Source of the DNA: Pararhizobium qamdonense
GTDB lineage: Bacteria > Pseudomonadota > Alphaproteobacteria > Rhizobiales > Rhizobiaceae
NCBI RefSeq assembly: GCF_029277445.1
Contig: NZ_CP119566.1
Coordinates: 262,501-326,500, forward strand
DNA: 64,000 bases
Reading direction: 5' to 3'
The translations under genes were made by a program, and so were the position numbers. Numbering within the stretch: position 1 is the first letter of the stretch; each line of letters begins with the position of its first letter. The notes under the pieces are model-generated. The model did no database searches. It saw nothing but the letters and a program-made list of their open reading frames with translations, and was not told where the DNA came from. This document shows, piece after piece, positions 18,686 through 28,190 of the stretch.

Positions 18686-19199
18686 CGAGCTTTTCGACCA
18701 CGACATTGCCATTGGTGTAGACGCAGATATCGCTGGCGATCTCCATTGCCCGGCGGGCGATCTCTTCGGCCGACTTGTCGGTATCCATCAATGCCCGCGC
18801 GGCGGCAAAGGCGTAATTGCCGCCCGAGCCGATCGCGATCGTGCCGTGTTCGGGTTCAAGCACATCGCCATTGCCGGTGATGGCCAGTGTGATCGACTTG
18901 TCGGCCACCAGCATCATCGCTTCCAGATTGCGCAGATATTTGTTGGTGCGCCAATCCTTGGCCAGCTCGACGGCGGCGCGCATCAGCTGGTCGGGATATT
19001 GTTCGAGCTTGGATTCGAGCCGCTCCAGAAGCGTGAAGGCGTCGGCGGTCGCGCCGGCAAAACCGGCGATGACGTCGCCCTTGCCAAGGCGGCGGACCTT
19101 GCGCGCATTACCCTTCATCACGGTCTGGCCGAGGCTCACCTGGCCATCTCCGGCCATCACCACCTGTCCGCCCTTCCGGACGGTAATAATCGTTGTCAT
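18675..19199 (-). CDS. hslV: ATP-dependent protease proteolytic subunit HslV
   Basis: Threonine peptidase of the HslUV complex. The start was set at 19199 so that Met removal exposes the catalytic Thr ([11 protein letters not shown]), as in all HslV proteins; it is preceded by AGGGTGG. A longer frame to 19244 would bury the catalytic residue and is unlikely. Conserved blocks [30 protein letters not shown] and [14 protein letters not shown] are present. It is the first gene of a minus-strand unit with a GNAT gene and hslU, divergent from the his operon. Confidence 0.96.
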   Translation of the reverse strand: MTTIITVRKGGQVVMAGDGQVSLGQTVMKGNARKVRRLGKGDVIAGFAGATADAFTLLERLESKLEQYPDQLMRAAVELAKDWRTNKYLRNLEAMMLVADKSITLAITGNGDVLEPEHGTIAIGSGGNYAFAAARALMDTDKSAEEIARRAMEIASDICVYTNGNVVVEKLDAA

Positions 19200-19260
19200 G
19201 AAACCACCCTGCCCGGTTTCCGGGCCTTTCGAAGAGCCGCACACCGGCCCTGTTGAAACC

Positions 19261-19288
19261 TATGTAAGAGCGCTTTTGCCGATTGCAA
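19261..19288 (-). promoter_or_regulatory. candidate hslV promoter
   Basis: On the minus strand, TTGCAA (19283-19288) and TACATA (19261-19266) are 16 bases apart, about 65 bases before the hslV start. This could be read by a housekeeping or heat-shock sigma factor; the sequence does not decide between them. Confidence 0.45.
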
Positions 19289-19420
19289 ATAGCCCGCCAT
19301 CGCATGCTCCGGCGTTTGGAACTCCGGCCTGTTTCGCGCCTGCGAGAATCATGGCGGCAGTTCTGGATATTTCGCCCACCGCCTGATAAGGAGCGGCTCT
19401 ATTACATTCGGGAGAACCTG

Positions 19421-20029
19421 ATGGCCGACAAGCAAGTGAGCCGCACCGGAAGCGTTTCGCGCAAGACCAACGAAACCTCGGTGACCGTGTCCGTCAATAT
19501 CGACGGCACCGGCACGTCGCGGATTGCGACCGGCGTCGGCTTTTTCGACCATATGCTGGAGCAGCTTTCGCGCCATTCGCTGATCGACATGGATATCGTG
19601 GCAGACGGCGACCGCCATGTGGACGATCATCACACCGTCGAGGATACCGGCATCGCCATCGGCCAGGCACTTTCCAAGGCGCTCGGCGACCGGCGCGGCA
19701 TCACCCGCTATGCCTCGCTCGATCTTGCCATGGACGAAACGATGACCCGCGCTGCCGTTGATGTTTCCGGCCGGCCGTTCCTCGTCTGGAACGTCGATTT
19801 CTCCGCCCCCAAGATCGGCACATTCGACACGGAGCTGGTGCGCGAGTTCTTCCAGGCCTTGGCCCAGCATGGCGGCATCACGCTGCATGTGCAGAATATC
19901 TACGGCGCCAACAACCATCATATCTCCGAAACCTGCTTCAAGGCCGTTGCCCGCGTGCTGCGCACGGCAACAGAGATCGATCCGCGCCAGGCAGGCCGTG
20001 TTCCTTCCACCAAGGGAACGCTGGTCTGA
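19421..20029 (+). CDS. hisB: imidazoleglycerol-phosphate dehydratase
   Basis: Sixth step of histidine synthesis: imidazoleglycerol phosphate to imidazoleacetol phosphate. The start at 19421 ([10 protein letters not shown]) follows GGAGAACCTG; the longer open frame to 19283 has no HisB-like sequence. The metal-binding motifs [10 protein letters not shown] and [13 protein letters not shown] and the segment [13 protein letters not shown] are complete. It is the monofunctional 202-residue form, not the enterobacterial phosphatase fusion. First gene of hisB-DUF2628-hisH-hisA-hisF-hisE-coaA. Confidence 0.97.
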   Translation: MADKQVSRTGSVSRKTNETSVTVSVNIDGTGTSRIATGVGFFDHMLEQLSRHSLIDMDIVADGDRHVDDHHTVEDTGIAIGQALSKALGDRRGITRYASLDLAMDETMTRAAVDVSGRPFLVWNVDFSAPKIGTFDTELVREFFQALAQHGGITLHVQNIYGANNHHISETCFKAVARVLRTATEIDPRQAGRVPSTKGTLV

Positions 20030-20056
20030 TCCGGCCCATAGTGAAAGTTGGCTGAT

Positions 20057-20533
20057 ATGGCCTCCTATCTGGTTCTGACGTCTCCCGGCGCTCCAAAGAG
20101 CGATGACAAAGCGCGCTTCATCGCCGACAGGTTTTCCTGGATCGCCTTCGTCTTTCCGGCATTCTGGCTGCTGTTCCAGCGCCAATGGGTGGCTGGTATC
20201 GCTGTTGCCCTCCTGCAGGGGCTCATAGCCTTTGCGACGCCCGAGTCAAGCGCGGCCGGTTTCCTGATCGAGCTGGCTTTGCGCCTTCTTGTCGCGCTCG
20301 AAGGTCCAGCCTTCGTTGCCAGCCGCCTGCAGGCAAGGGGCTGGACGATGCAGGCGATCGTCACCGCCGACGATCTGGTAACAGCCGAAATGATCTACAA
20401 TCACGAGGCGGCTGAAACCACGCCTGTCGCAGCTGAAACGGCGTGGCAACCGCCGGTGCTGCCGGTGGCCGTTGCAAAGCCCGCCGATGGCCGGGCCGCT
20501 GTCGGCCTGTTTGAACATTATGGAGAACGCTGA
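20057..20533 (+). CDS. DUF2628 domain membrane protein in the his operon
   Basis: Small inner-membrane protein of the DUF2628 family with two or three hydrophobic segments ([18 protein letters not shown] region and the stretch to LLVALEG) and a soluble C-terminal tail. The start was set at the ATG at 20057 (MASYLVL); a TTG nine bases upstream is possible. Its stop overlaps the hisH start by one base. The gene is embedded in the his operon in this group of bacteria, but no role in histidine synthesis is established. It may simply travel with the operon. Confidence 0.85.
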   Translation: MASYLVLTSPGAPKSDDKARFIADRFSWIAFVFPAFWLLFQRQWVAGIAVALLQGLIAFATPESSAAGFLIELALRLLVALEGPAFVASRLQARGWTMQAIVTADDLVTAEMIYNHEAAETTPVAAETAWQPPVLPVAVAKPADGRAAVGLFEHYGER

Positions 20534-21183
20534 TGCGCGTTGCGATCATCGATTACGGATCTGGCAATCTGCGCTCGGCCACCAAGGCATTTGAGCGGGC
20601 AGTGCGCGAAGCCGGGATCACGGCTGATATCGAACTCACCGACAAGGCCGACCGCGTTGCCAGCGCCGACCGGATCGTCCTTCCCGGCGTCGGCGCCTAT
20701 GCCGATTGCCGCCGCGGGCTCGATGCCGTCGATGGCATGCGCGAGGCGCTGAACGAGGCCGTGGAGATTTCCGGCCGCCCGTTTCTCGGCATCTGTGTCG
20801 GCATGCAGCTGATGTCATCGCGCGGGCTTGAAAAGACCACCACGGAAGGATTTGGCTGGATCAAGGGCGACGTCGTCAAGATGGAGCCTTCCGATCCCAC
20901 ACTGAAGATCCCGCAGATCGGCTGGAACACGCTGACGCTGAACAAGCCGCATCCACTGTTTGAGGGGATCAGGACGGGTACCGACGGGTTGCATGCCTAT
21001 TTCGTCCATTCCTACCATCTCGCCGTCGAAAATCCGGACGACCTGATTGCCACCACCGCTTATGGCGGCCCGGTGACGGCATTTGTTGCACGCGGCAACA
21101 AGGCCGGCGCTCAGTTCCATCCGGAAAAAAGCCAGACGCTCGGCCTCGCCCTCATCTCGAATTTTCTGCGCTGGAAACCCTGA
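20533..21183 (+). CDS. hisH: imidazole glycerol phosphate synthase, glutaminase subunit HisH
   Basis: Class I glutamine amidotransferase that supplies ammonia to HisF. The nucleophile is Cys88 in FLGICVGMQ, and the His-Glu pair lies in AQFHPEKSQ near the C-terminus. The oxyanion strand is PGVGAY. Length 216 residues is normal. It overlaps the preceding DUF2628 stop by one base and is followed one base later by hisA, so translation is probably coupled and subunit amounts matched with HisF two genes on. Confidence 0.97.
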   Translation: MRVAIIDYGSGNLRSATKAFERAVREAGITADIELTDKADRVASADRIVLPGVGAYADCRRGLDAVDGMREALNEAVEISGRPFLGICVGMQLMSSRGLEKTTTEGFGWIKGDVVKMEPSDPTLKIPQIGWNTLTLNKPHPLFEGIRTGTDGLHAYFVHSYHLAVENPDDLIATTAYGGPVTAFVARGNKAGAQFHPEKSQTLGLALISNFLRWKP

Positions 21184-21184
21184 C

Positions 21185-21928
21185 ATGATCCTTTTTCCCG
21201 CCATCGACCTCAAAGACGGCCAGTGTGTTCGCCTCAAGCTCGGCGACATGGAGCAGGCAACCGTCTACAATGCCGATCCCGGCGGGCAGGCCAAGGCCTT
21301 CGAGGACCAAGGGTTCGAATGGCTGCATGTGGTCGATCTCAACGGCGCCTTTGCCGGCGAAACCGTCAACGGGGCTGCGGTCGATGCGATCCTGCAATCG
21401 ACGAAGAACCCGGTGCAGCTGGGCGGCGGCATCCGCACGCTCGATCATATTGAAAACTGGCTGTCGCGCGGCCTTGCCCGCGTCATTCTCGGCACCGTCG
21501 CCGTGCGCTATCCGGCGCTGGTGATCGAGGCCTGCAAAACGTTTCCCGGCAAGGTCGCCGTCGGCATCGATGCCAAGGGCGGTAAGGTGGCTGTCGAGGG
21601 CTGGGCGGAGGCTTCCGAACTCGGCGTCATCGAACTGGCACGCAAATTCGAAGGCGCCGGCGTTTCCGCGATCATCTATACCGATATCGACCGCGACGGC
21701 ATCTTGACCGGTATCAACTGGGATTCGACACTGGAACTGGCGGATGCCGTTTCCATCCCGGTCATCGCTTCGGGCGGCCTCGCCTCGATGGACGATATCC
21801 GCCGCATGGTGCAACCGAACGCCGCCAAACTCGAAGGCGCAATTTCCGGCCGAGCGCTCTATGACGGCCGCATCGATCCGGCGGAAGCGCTGGCGCTGAT
21901 CCGTAACGCCAAAGGACAAGCGGCATGA
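21185..21928 (+). CDS. hisA: phosphoribosylformimino-5-aminoimidazole carboxamide ribotide isomerase HisA
   Basis: Amadori isomerase of histidine synthesis, a (beta/alpha)8 barrel of 247 residues. The start at 21185 ([12 protein letters not shown]) places the catalytic Asp at position 8; the longer open frame to 21083 lies inside hisH and is not used. The second catalytic Asp is in YTDIDRDG, and the phosphate-binding glycines are in GGGIR and ASGGL. Its end overlaps hisF by four bases (ATGA). Confidence 0.97.
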   Translation: MILFPAIDLKDGQCVRLKLGDMEQATVYNADPGGQAKAFEDQGFEWLHVVDLNGAFAGETVNGAAVDAILQSTKNPVQLGGGIRTLDHIENWLSRGLARVILGTVAVRYPALVIEACKTFPGKVAVGIDAKGGKVAVEGWAEASELGVIELARKFEGAGVSAIIYTDIDRDGILTGINWDSTLELADAVSIPVIASGGLASMDDIRRMVQPNAAKLEGAISGRALYDGRIDPAEALALIRNAKGQAA

Positions 21929-22701
21929 CCCTCAAAGCCCGCGTTATCCCCTGCCTCGACGTCAAGGACGGCCGTGTCGTCAAGGGTGTCAGTTTCCTCG
22001 ATCTGATCGATGCTGGTGACCCCGTCGAATCGGCCAAGGCCTATGATGCGGCCGGTGCCGATGAACTCTGTTTCCTCGATATCACTGCGTCTTCGGACAA
22101 TCGTGACACGATCTTCGACGTCGTTGCCCGCACGGCCGATCATTGCTTCATGCCGCTGACCGTTGGCGGCGGCGTGCGCAGTGTGGCCGATATCCGCAAG
22201 CTTCTCCTGGCTGGTGCCGACAAGGTGTCGATCAATTCAGCTGCCGTCAGCAATCCGGACTTCGTTGCCGAAGCGGCCGACAAGTTCGGCAACCAGTGCA
22301 TCGTCGTCTCGATCGATTCCAAGAAAGTGTCGCAAGCCGGCGAGGAGGACCGCTGGGAGATCTTCACCCATGGCGGCCGCCAGGCAACCGGTATTGATGC
22401 CGTCACCTTTGCTGAAAAGATGGTGAAGCTCGGCGCCGGCGAGCTGCTGCTCACCTCGATGGACCGCGACGGCTCGAAGGCGGGCTACGATATCGCGCTC
22501 ACACGCACGATTGCCGACCGTGTGTCCGTCCCGGTCATCGCGTCCGGCGGCGTCGGCACGCTCGATCATATGGTCGAGGGTATTCGCGACGGCCATGCGA
22601 CGGCGGTGCTGGCGGCCTCGATCTTCCATTTCGGCACCTATAGTATCGGCGAAACCAAGCGCTATATGGCAGAGCATGGCATTGCCATGCGGCTCGATTG
22701 A
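21925..22701 (+). CDS. hisF: imidazole glycerol phosphate synthase, cyclase subunit HisF
   Basis: Cyclase half of the HisH-HisF enzyme; makes imidazoleglycerol phosphate and AICAR. The N-terminal strand [16 protein letters not shown] carries catalytic Asp12, and the second catalytic Asp lies in SIDSKK. Phosphate-binding loops GGGVR and ASGGVG are present. 258 residues, typical. It overlaps hisA by four bases, and hisE starts 19 bases after it. Confidence 0.97.
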   Translation: MTLKARVIPCLDVKDGRVVKGVSFLDLIDAGDPVESAKAYDAAGADELCFLDITASSDNRDTIFDVVARTADHCFMPLTVGGGVRSVADIRKLLLAGADKVSINSAAVSNPDFVAEAADKFGNQCIVVSIDSKKVSQAGEEDRWEIFTHGGRQATGIDAVTFAEKMVKLGAGELLLTSMDRDGSKAGYDIALTRTIADRVSVPVIASGGVGTLDHMVEGIRDGHATAVLAASIFHFGTYSIGETKRYMAEHGIAMRLD

Positions 22702-22720
22702 GCCTCAGGATAGAAGACAG

Positions 22721-23035
22721 ATGAGCAATTTCAGCCTTTCCGATCTCGAAGCGATCGTTGCCTTGCGGGCCAAGGCTTCGCCGGACGAATCCTGGACAGC
22801 CAAACTGGTGGCCCATGGGCAGGCGAAGGCGGCCAAGAAGCTGGGCGAGGAAGCGGTGGAAACCGTGATTGCCGCCATTAGCAACGACCGCGCCAACCTG
22901 GTCGCGGAGAGCGCCGATCTGATTTATCATCTTATGGTCGTATTGAAAATTGCTGACATTCCATTGCAGGATGTGATGAACGAACTTGAGCGGCGGACAA
23001 GCCAGTCAGGGCTCCAGGAAAAGGCAAGCCGGTAG
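22721..23035 (+). CDS. hisE: phosphoribosyl-ATP diphosphatase HisE
   Basis: Hydrolyses phosphoribosyl-ATP to phosphoribosyl-AMP, the second step of histidine synthesis. 104 residues, the stand-alone form with the alpha-helical MazG-like fold: [13 protein letters not shown] and [13 protein letters not shown] hold the Glu/Asp metal ligands. The start at 22721 is after a clear GAAGACAG segment; the frame extending into hisF is not used. hisI (the next enzyme) is not in this window. coaA begins seven bases later. Confidence 0.95.
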   Translation: MSNFSLSDLEAIVALRAKASPDESWTAKLVAHGQAKAAKKLGEEAVETVIAAISNDRANLVAESADLIYHLMVVLKIADIPLQDVMNELERRTSQSGLQEKASR

Positions 23036-23042
23036 ACACGTC

Positions 23043-24038
23043 ATGACAATCGTCGCCAAAGAGATCGCGCCGGCCGATATTCCGGATCATTTCGACAACA
23101 AGGACTATTCGCCCTACCGGTTCTTTTCCGCCGAGGAATGGTCGCATTTCCGGGCCGATACGCCGCTGACGTTGTCGGCCGACGAGGTCCAGCGGCTGCG
23201 GTCGCTGAACGACCCGATCGATCTGAGCGAGGTCCGGCGCATCTACCTGTCGCTGTCGCGTCTCCTGTCCACCCATGTGGAATCCTCGCAACGGCTGTTT
23301 GCCCAGCGCCAGCAGTTTCTCAGCATGTCGAACGACGCCAAGACGCCGTTCGTCATCGGCATTGCCGGTTCCGTGGCGGTTGGCAAATCCACCACGGCGC
23401 GTATTCTGGCCGAGCTCCTGTCACGCTGGCCATCGAGCCCGAAGGTCGATCTGGTGACCACAGACGGCTTCCTCTATCCCAACGCGACATTGCTGCGGGA
23501 CAATATGATGGACCGCAAGGGCTTTCCGGAAAGCTACGATATTGGTGCGCTGTTGCGCTTCCTGTCGGCGATCAAGGCTGGGCAGCCGAATGTCCAGGCG
23601 CCAACCTATTCGCACCTGACCTATGATGTGCTGCCCGACCAGTTCCAGGTCGTGGACCGGCCGGATATTCTGATTTTTGAGGGCATCAACGTCCTGCAGT
23701 CGCGCCATTTGCCGGCCGATGGCAAGATCGTGCCGATGGTCTCGGATTTCTTCGATTTCTCGATCTATATCGATGCCGAGGAAAGCCTGATCCACACCTG
23801 GTATGTCAACCGCTTCATGCGCCTGCGCCAGACGGCCTTCCGCAATCCGGAATCCTTCTTCAAGCGCTATGCGCAGGTGAGCGAGGACGAAGCGCTGGCG
23901 ATCGCCGAAGGGCTTTGGCAGAACATCAACCTGAAGAACCTGCGCCAGAACATCCTGCCGACGCGGCCGCGCGCCGACCTGATCCTGCAAAAAGGCCCCA
24001 ACCACCTCACCGAGACGGTGGCGCTGCGCAAGCTCTAA
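23043..24038 (+). CDS. coaA: type I pantothenate kinase
   Basis: First committed step of coenzyme A synthesis: ATP-dependent phosphorylation of pantothenate. It is the prokaryotic type I enzyme (331 residues) with the P-loop GSVAVGKS at about 109-116, DGFLYPN and RKGFPESYD substrate motifs and the GINVLQ segment. The start at 23043 ([10 protein letters not shown]) sits seven bases after hisE; the his operon probably reads through into coaA. The gene converges on alkB with five bases between stops, and a 14-base palindrome spans both. Confidence 0.97.
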   Translation: MTIVAKEIAPADIPDHFDNKDYSPYRFFSAEEWSHFRADTPLTLSADEVQRLRSLNDPIDLSEVRRIYLSLSRLLSTHVESSQRLFAQRQQFLSMSNDAKTPFVIGIAGSVAVGKSTTARILAELLSRWPSSPKVDLVTTDGFLYPNATLLRDNMMDRKGFPESYDIGALLRFLSAIKAGQPNVQAPTYSHLTYDVLPDQFQVVDRPDILIFEGINVLQSRHLPADGKIVPMVSDFFDFSIYIDAEESLIHTWYVNRFMRLRQTAFRNPESFFKRYAQVSEDEALAIAEGLWQNINLKNLRQNILPTRPRADLILQKGPNHLTETVALRKL

Positions 24039-24051
24039 CGCTTTAAAGCGT
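24038..24051. repeat. palindrome spanning the stops of coaA and alkB
   Basis: ACGCTTTAAAGCGT is a perfect 14-base palindrome that covers the last base of the coaA stop codon and the entire alkB stop. It could act as a small shared hairpin at the end of both messages. Confidence 0.5.
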
Positions 24052-24654
24052 GACACGGCGGAGCGTCAGGTTGATCCGGCCGCCCTTCTTCAACAGCGTC
24101 GATGTGTTCGGGTAGATCTTGTCGACGCCATGAAAGGCGAGCCGCCCCTCGCCGCCGAGAACGACGATATCGCCGCTCGACAGCTTGAACGACAGCGTTC
24201 CGCCGCTGCGCTCGGTATTGCCGACGCGAAACAGGCAGCTATCCCCAAGCGAAATCGATACGACGGGCGTTTCCAGGTCTTTTTCGTCACGATCCTGGTG
24301 CAGGCCCATACGGGCGTCGTCAGCATAGAAATTGACGAGGCAGGCCTCGGGTTCCTTGGAGGTTCCAGAGACGGTGCGCCAGATGTCCAAAAGCGCATCG
24401 GGTATTACCGGCCAGGGCTTGCCGGTGACGGGATGCAGCGGCTGATAGCGATAGCCGCGCTCTTTGTCCGTTACCCAGCCGAGAGACCCGCAATTGGTCA
24501 TCCGCACGGACATCGGCTTGCCGGTGCGCGGCATCACCGGCACGTAGAGCGGGGCATCGGCAACGATCGCGCGGATGTTTTCGACGAGGGCCTCCTGGCG
24601 CGGCCGGTCGAGAAAACCGGGAATATGCCGGATACCCTTTGGCAGAACCTGCAT
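24043..24654 (-). CDS. alkB: AlkB family alpha-ketoglutarate-dependent dioxygenase
   Basis: Oxidative demethylase repairing 1-methyladenine and 3-methylcytosine in DNA or RNA, using Fe(II) and 2-oxoglutarate. The iron ligands are visible as HQDRDEKD (H-x-D) and the distal His in AFHGVDK, with the 2-oxoglutarate Arg in GRINLTLRR at the C-terminus. I chose the ATG at 24654 (MQVLPKGIRHIPGFLDR), nine bases after the stop of the secreted-protein gene; the longer frame runs into that gene. 203 residues, typical of the family. Confidence 0.93.
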   Translation of the reverse strand: MQVLPKGIRHIPGFLDRPRQEALVENIRAIVADAPLYVPVMPRTGKPMSVRMTNCGSLGWVTDKERGYRYQPLHPVTGKPWPVIPDALLDIWRTVSGTSKEPEACLVNFYADDARMGLHQDRDEKDLETPVVSISLGDSCLFRVGNTERSGGTLSFKLSSGDIVVLGGEGRLAFHGVDKIYPNTSTLLKKGGRINLTLRRVTL

Positions 24655-24662
24655 CGGAAAGC

Positions 24663-25103
24663 CTATTCCAGCCCGAGCAAAGCAGCCGGGACGCCATAGC
24701 GTTGCTGCCAATCGGCATAGCCGACATCCGTCGGCCCGACCATATGATCGATCAGGTTCCACCGGCCGGCCTGAAAGCCCATCAGGCCATAGACCGTAAG
24801 CCCATCCATCATATCGCTTTCACCGGCAAAGCCGGTCTCCTCGGGATCGATCGCGCCGCCACCCGGCCGTTGCGGCTCGACCTGAACGAAGGCCCAATTG
24901 GGCGTCACCCGGATGGTGGTGACGACGAATTCGACGGGTCCGCGCATCTCTGCCTCGACGGCGGGGCGCAAGGTATCCATGATGGCCGCCCGCTCCGCCG
25001 AGCCCTTGGCGGGCTCGCGGAACGTCAGGGCCAGCGCAGGCCCGCTGATTGCCATCATCATGACGGCAACGGCAATCGACAAAACTGCGCCGGCTGTTTT
25101 CAT
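24663..25103 (-). CDS. small conserved secreted protein, function unknown
   Basis: A 146-residue protein with a clear Sec signal peptide (hydrophobic stretch VLSIAVAVMMMAI, cleavage after ALA near residue 25). The mature part has a small alpha/beta domain with conserved-looking segments MRGPVEFVVTTIRV, NWAFVQVEPQRPGG and GRWNLIDHMVGPTDVGY. Family not recognised with certainty; the layout recalls small periplasmic domains of the NTF2-like type, but that is a guess. It sits between a BON-LysM gene (2 bases upstream) and alkB (8 bases downstream). Confidence 0.75.
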   Translation of the reverse strand: MKTAGAVLSIAVAVMMMAISGPALALTFREPAKGSAERAAIMDTLRPAVEAEMRGPVEFVVTTIRVTPNWAFVQVEPQRPGGGAIDPEETGFAGESDMMDGLTVYGLMGFQAGRWNLIDHMVGPTDVGYADWQQRYGVPAALLGLE

Positions 25104-25105
25104 GA

Positions 25106-25579
25106 TCAGGCCTGATCGAGAGCCGGAATACGCAGGACCTGGCCGGGATAGATCTTATCCGGATGGGTCAGCATCGGCTTGTTGGCTTCGAAGATGACGG
25201 TGTTCTTCGCGCCCTTGCCCTTGCCATACTGCGCTTCGGCGATCTTCCAGAGGTTGTCGCCCTTTTTCACCGTGTAAAAGACCGGGTCCTTGGCTGCTGC
25301 GGGGGTGGCTGCGCCATCGGCCACCTTCAGGTCGGCCGCTTCTACCTTTGAAATCCCGAGCGTATTGCCCACCGCAACGACGGCCTTTTCAAAGGCGGAC
25401 TGGTCCTTCACCACGCCCTTGAGCACGATCTTGTCGCCCTCGACCGCCACATCGACCTTGTCGGTGCCGAGATCGTGGGACGCCAGCTCCTTCTTCACCG
25501 CTTCGACATCCGGCGCATCGTCATCGCCGCCGATGCCGAGCTTCTTGCCGGCATTCTTGATAAAGCTGAACAGACCCAT
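25106..25579 (-). CDS. lysM: BON and LysM domain protein (Kbp/YgaU-like)
   Basis: 157-residue protein close to E. coli Kbp (YgaU), a potassium-sensing protein. After a short lysine-rich start (MGLFSFIKNAGKKLG) there is a BON domain (about residues 25-90; VAVEGDKIVLKGVVKD) and a C-terminal LysM domain (about 100-155; YTVKKGDNLWKIAEAQYG to IYPGQVLRIP). There is no signal peptide, so it should be cytoplasmic despite the LysM module. The start follows GGAGATGCGCC. First of a likely minus-strand unit with the secreted protein and alkB. Confidence 0.92.
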   Translation of the reverse strand: MGLFSFIKNAGKKLGIGGDDDAPDVEAVKKELASHDLGTDKVDVAVEGDKIVLKGVVKDQSAFEKAVVAVGNTLGISKVEAADLKVADGAATPAAAKDPVFYTVKKGDNLWKIAEAQYGKGKGAKNTVIFEANKPMLTHPDKIYPGQVLRIPALDQA

Positions 25580-25664
25580 GGCGCATCTCCTTTTGCGGGT
25601 TTCTTCAACCCCAACAGAGTGCAGTGATGCGGAAAAAACAAGGCCCGGATGAAAATTGCGGCGA

Positions 25665-26099
25665 TCAATCGTTTTCCGGACGGCCGCGCATCTTCTTGAC
25701 TTCGCCGCGTCCGGTCTTTTCCTTCAGGCGGCGTTCGATCGATCCCTTGGTCGGTTTGGTCTTGCGTCGCGGCGGCGGCGGCGGTTCGGCAGCCTTAAGT
25801 ATCAGCTCCTTTAGCCGCTCGCGCGCATCCTCGCGGTTGCGCTCCTGGCTGCGAAACCGGCTCGCCTCGATCATCAGCACGCCATCCTTGGAGACCTTGC
25901 GGCCGGCCAGCTTGATGGCATTATCGCGCACCCGCTCCGGCAGGGCTGGCGAGGCGGCGAGGCCATAGAACAGCTGCACCGCCGTCGAGACCTTGTTGAC
26001 ATTCTGGCCGCCGGGGCCGCCGGCCAGCACGAATTGCTCCGTCAGCTCCCAGCCGGCGATGACAATGCGGTCGTTGATGTAGAGCGGATCGCTGGCCAT
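25665..26099 (-). CDS. arfB: alternative ribosome-rescue factor ArfB (YaeJ/ICT1-like)
   Basis: Peptidyl-tRNA hydrolase that frees ribosomes stalled on broken messages. It has the release-factor GGQ motif (AGGPGGQNVNKVST, about residues 27-40) without the codon-recognition domain, and a long basic C-terminal tail (KAAEPPPPPRRKTKPTKG onward) that inserts into the empty mRNA channel. 144 residues, standard. It lies 86 bases upstream of the BON-LysM gene on the same strand and 139 bases after pckA, separated by the pckA terminator. Confidence 0.93.
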   Translation of the reverse strand: MASDPLYINDRIVIAGWELTEQFVLAGGPGGQNVNKVSTAVQLFYGLAASPALPERVRDNAIKLAGRKVSKDGVLMIEASRFRSQERNREDARERLKELILKAAEPPPPPRRKTKPTKGSIERRLKEKTGRGEVKKMRGRPEND

Positions 26100-26171
26100 G
26101 GTGTTTCATCCTTCCATCGCTCTATCTCACAGGATGGCGGACTTGAAAACGCGCGAACAGGACAGCCACGC

Positions 26172-26199
26172 AAAAACCCGGCACTTTCGCGCCGGGTTT
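26172..26199 (-). terminator. rho-independent terminator of pckA
   Basis: On the minus strand, stem AAACCCGGC/GCCGGGTTT (26174-26182 with 26191-26199), an 8-base loop, and a T run right after, about 40 bases past the pckA stop. Confidence 0.9.
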
Positions 26200-26238
26200 C
26201 ACGTGAATCATGGTCTGCAACCCTCTGAGGGGGCTTGC

Positions 26239-27849
26239 TTATTCGGCTGCGAGCTTCACGCCCGGCGCCGCATCGAGCACGCTGCCATCGACATGGCTCT
26301 CGAACTTGGCGAAGTTCGCGACGAACATATCGACGAGCTTGCGGGCCTGCGCGTCATAGGCGACGGCGTCGCTCCAAGTCGAGCGCGGATCGAGGATGCT
26401 GCTATCGACACCCGGGACCGCAACCGGCACGGCAAAGCCGAAATTGCTGTCGGTGCGGAAATCGGCAGAAGCGAGCGACCCGTCGAGGGCCGCCGCAAGC
26501 AGCGCACGCGTCGCCTTGATCGGCATGCGGCTTCCAACACCGAAGGCGCCGCCGGTCCAGCCGGTATTGACCAGCCAGCAATTGGCGCCGTGCTCGGCAA
26601 TCAGCGCCTTCAACAGATTGCCGTATTCCGATGGATGACGCGGCATGAAGGGGGCGCCAAAGCAGGTCGAGAAGGTTGCTTCCGGCTCGGTCACGCCTTT
26701 TTCGGTGCCGGCGACCTTGGCGGTGTAGCCGGAAAGGAAGTGATACATGGCCTGATCGGGTGTCAGGCGGGCGATCGGCGGCATGACGCCGAATGCATCA
26801 GCGGTCAGCATGATGATCGTGCCTGGATGTCCGGCCGTTCCAGACTTGCTGGCATTCGGGATGAAATCCAGCGGATAGGCGCAACGGGTATTCTCAGTCA
26901 GCGAGCCGTCGTTGAAATCCGGCTTGCGGTTTTCATCGAGCACGACATTTTCGAGCACTGTGCCGAAGCGGCGGGTGGTCGCGAAGATTTCCGGTTCGGC
27001 TTCCGCCGACAGGCGGATGGTCTTGGCATAGCAGCCGCCTTCGAAATTGAAGATGCCATGTTCGCCCCAGCCATGCTCGTCGTCGCCGATCAGCGTGCGC
27101 TTGGGATCGGCCGACAGCGTCGTCTTGCCAGTGCCGGACAGGCCGAAGAAGACGGCTGCGTCACCGTTGGGGCCGACATTGGCGGAGCAATGCATCGGCA
27201 TGACGCGCTTGGCCGGCAGCAGATAGTTGAGCATGGTGAAGACGGCCTTCTTCATCTCGCCGGCATAGGACGTGCCCCCGATCAGAATGATGCCCTTGGA
27301 GAAGTTGCAGGCGATCACCGTTTCGGTGCGCGAGCCATGGCGGGCAGGATCGGCCTTGAAGTCCGGCAGATCGATGATCGTCAGCTTCGGCGTGAAGGCG
27401 GCGAGCTCTGCTTTTTCCGGGCGGATCAGGAGATTGCGGATGAACAGGGAGTGCCAGGCAAATTCCGTGATGACGCGGGTCGCAAGCGCGTTTTCCGCAT
27501 CGGCGCCGCCGATCAGGTCCTGCGCATAGAGCGACTTGCCCTTGGCATGGTCGAGCATGTCCTGATGCAGCACGGCGAAATGCTCCGGCGACATCGCATT
27601 GTTATTGTCCCACCAGATTTCATCGGCGGTCGTGTCATCGCGAACGACGAACTTGTCCTTCGGCGAGCGGCCGGTGTGCTGGCCGGTCAAGGCGCGCACG
27701 GCACCGTCGGCGGTCAGCTGCGCTTCGCCGCGGCGCAGGATTTCCTCATAGAGTTCAGCGGTGCCAAAGTTGTACCGAACCATGTCCAGGTTGGTGAAAC
27801 CGATTGATTCCAGCCCAAGGGATGGGTTGCGAATGCCGAGTTCCTGCAT
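26239..27849 (-). CDS. pckA: phosphoenolpyruvate carboxykinase (ATP)
   Basis: Key gluconeogenic enzyme: oxaloacetate plus ATP to phosphoenolpyruvate. 536 residues, ATP-type. The kinase-1a P-loop is [11 protein letters not shown], with the PEPCK-specific [24 protein letters not shown] segment and the substrate-binding GRSPKDKF near residue 60. It has its own terminator and is divergent from chvI across 340 bases that contain two LacI-type half-palindromes. In Sinorhizobium, pckA is repressed through the LacI-family regulator PckR, which fits. Confidence 0.97.
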   Translation of the reverse strand: MQELGIRNPSLGLESIGFTNLDMVRYNFGTAELYEEILRRGEAQLTADGAVRALTGQHTGRSPKDKFVVRDDTTADEIWWDNNNAMSPEHFAVLHQDMLDHAKGKSLYAQDLIGGADAENALATRVITEFAWHSLFIRNLLIRPEKAELAAFTPKLTIIDLPDFKADPARHGSRTETVIACNFSKGIILIGGTSYAGEMKKAVFTMLNYLLPAKRVMPMHCSANVGPNGDAAVFFGLSGTGKTTLSADPKRTLIGDDEHGWGEHGIFNFEGGCYAKTIRLSAEAEPEIFATTRRFGTVLENVVLDENRKPDFNDGSLTENTRCAYPLDFIPNASKSGTAGHPGTIIMLTADAFGVMPPIARLTPDQAMYHFLSGYTAKVAGTEKGVTEPEATFSTCFGAPFMPRHPSEYGNLLKALIAEHGANCWLVNTGWTGGAFGVGSRMPIKATRALLAAALDGSLASADFRTDSNFGFAVPVAVPGVDSSILDPRSTWSDAVAYDAQARKLVDMFVANFAKFESHVDGSVLDAAPGVKLAAE

Positions 27850-28190
27850 GGTCCAGCTTTCCTCCGTGGTTTGCCGACAGAACGTTTGAGATGCGGGACC
27901 ATAGAAGGAGAACGGAGAAAAGACAAGATTGCTGTCGTAAAAAATACAATGATATCAGTATATTAATCGATTTAAAAGAAAATATCGCTTTTTTAATCGG
28001 TTGAAATGAAGCTTTTCGAGTGCCGATTTTTGGCCGGAAACACCCGCTTGGCGTCATGCACGTTGCTTTTGCATTTTACTTCGCCACAATTTGTTCCACC
28101 TTTATACTCATGAAACGCCTCTGACCGCAGCAGAGCCCCGGAAAACCGGGCCGGCCTCGGAGGCGCAGCGAAATGGTGGAGCCCTATACG
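27850..28190. other. divergent intergenic region pckA/chvI
   Basis: 341 bases with no gene. It contains an AT-rich core (about 27935-28015) holding two TTAATCG-type half-palindromes, and closer to chvI a TATACT hexamer (28103-28108) that could be a -10 element. Two ribosome-binding sequences precede the two possible chvI starts. Confidence 0.6.
27962..28006. promoter_or_regulatory. two LacI-type operator-like palindromes upstream of pckA
   Basis: TTAATCGATT (27963-27972) and TTAATCGGTT (27993-28002) are direct repeats 30 bases apart. Each is the core of an imperfect palindrome centred on CG, the hallmark of LacI/GalR operators. They lie 114-157 bases before pckA. Regulation of pckA by the LacI-family protein PckR is known in Sinorhizobium; assigning these sites to it is inference. 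Confidence 0.5.

Noticed and set aside
19289..19420. Possible histidine attenuation leader before hisB
   Set aside because: No short reading frame with a run of His codons and no terminator/antiterminator pair was seen.
26098..27807. 569-residue plus-strand frame opposite pckA
   Set aside because: Antisense shadow of an unmistakable pckA; also crosses the pckA terminator.
27963..27975. Possible CtrA box (TTAA-N7-TTAA) before pckA/chvI
   Set aside because: Spacing between the TTAA halves is 5, not 7; the CG-centred palindrome fits a LacI-type site better.
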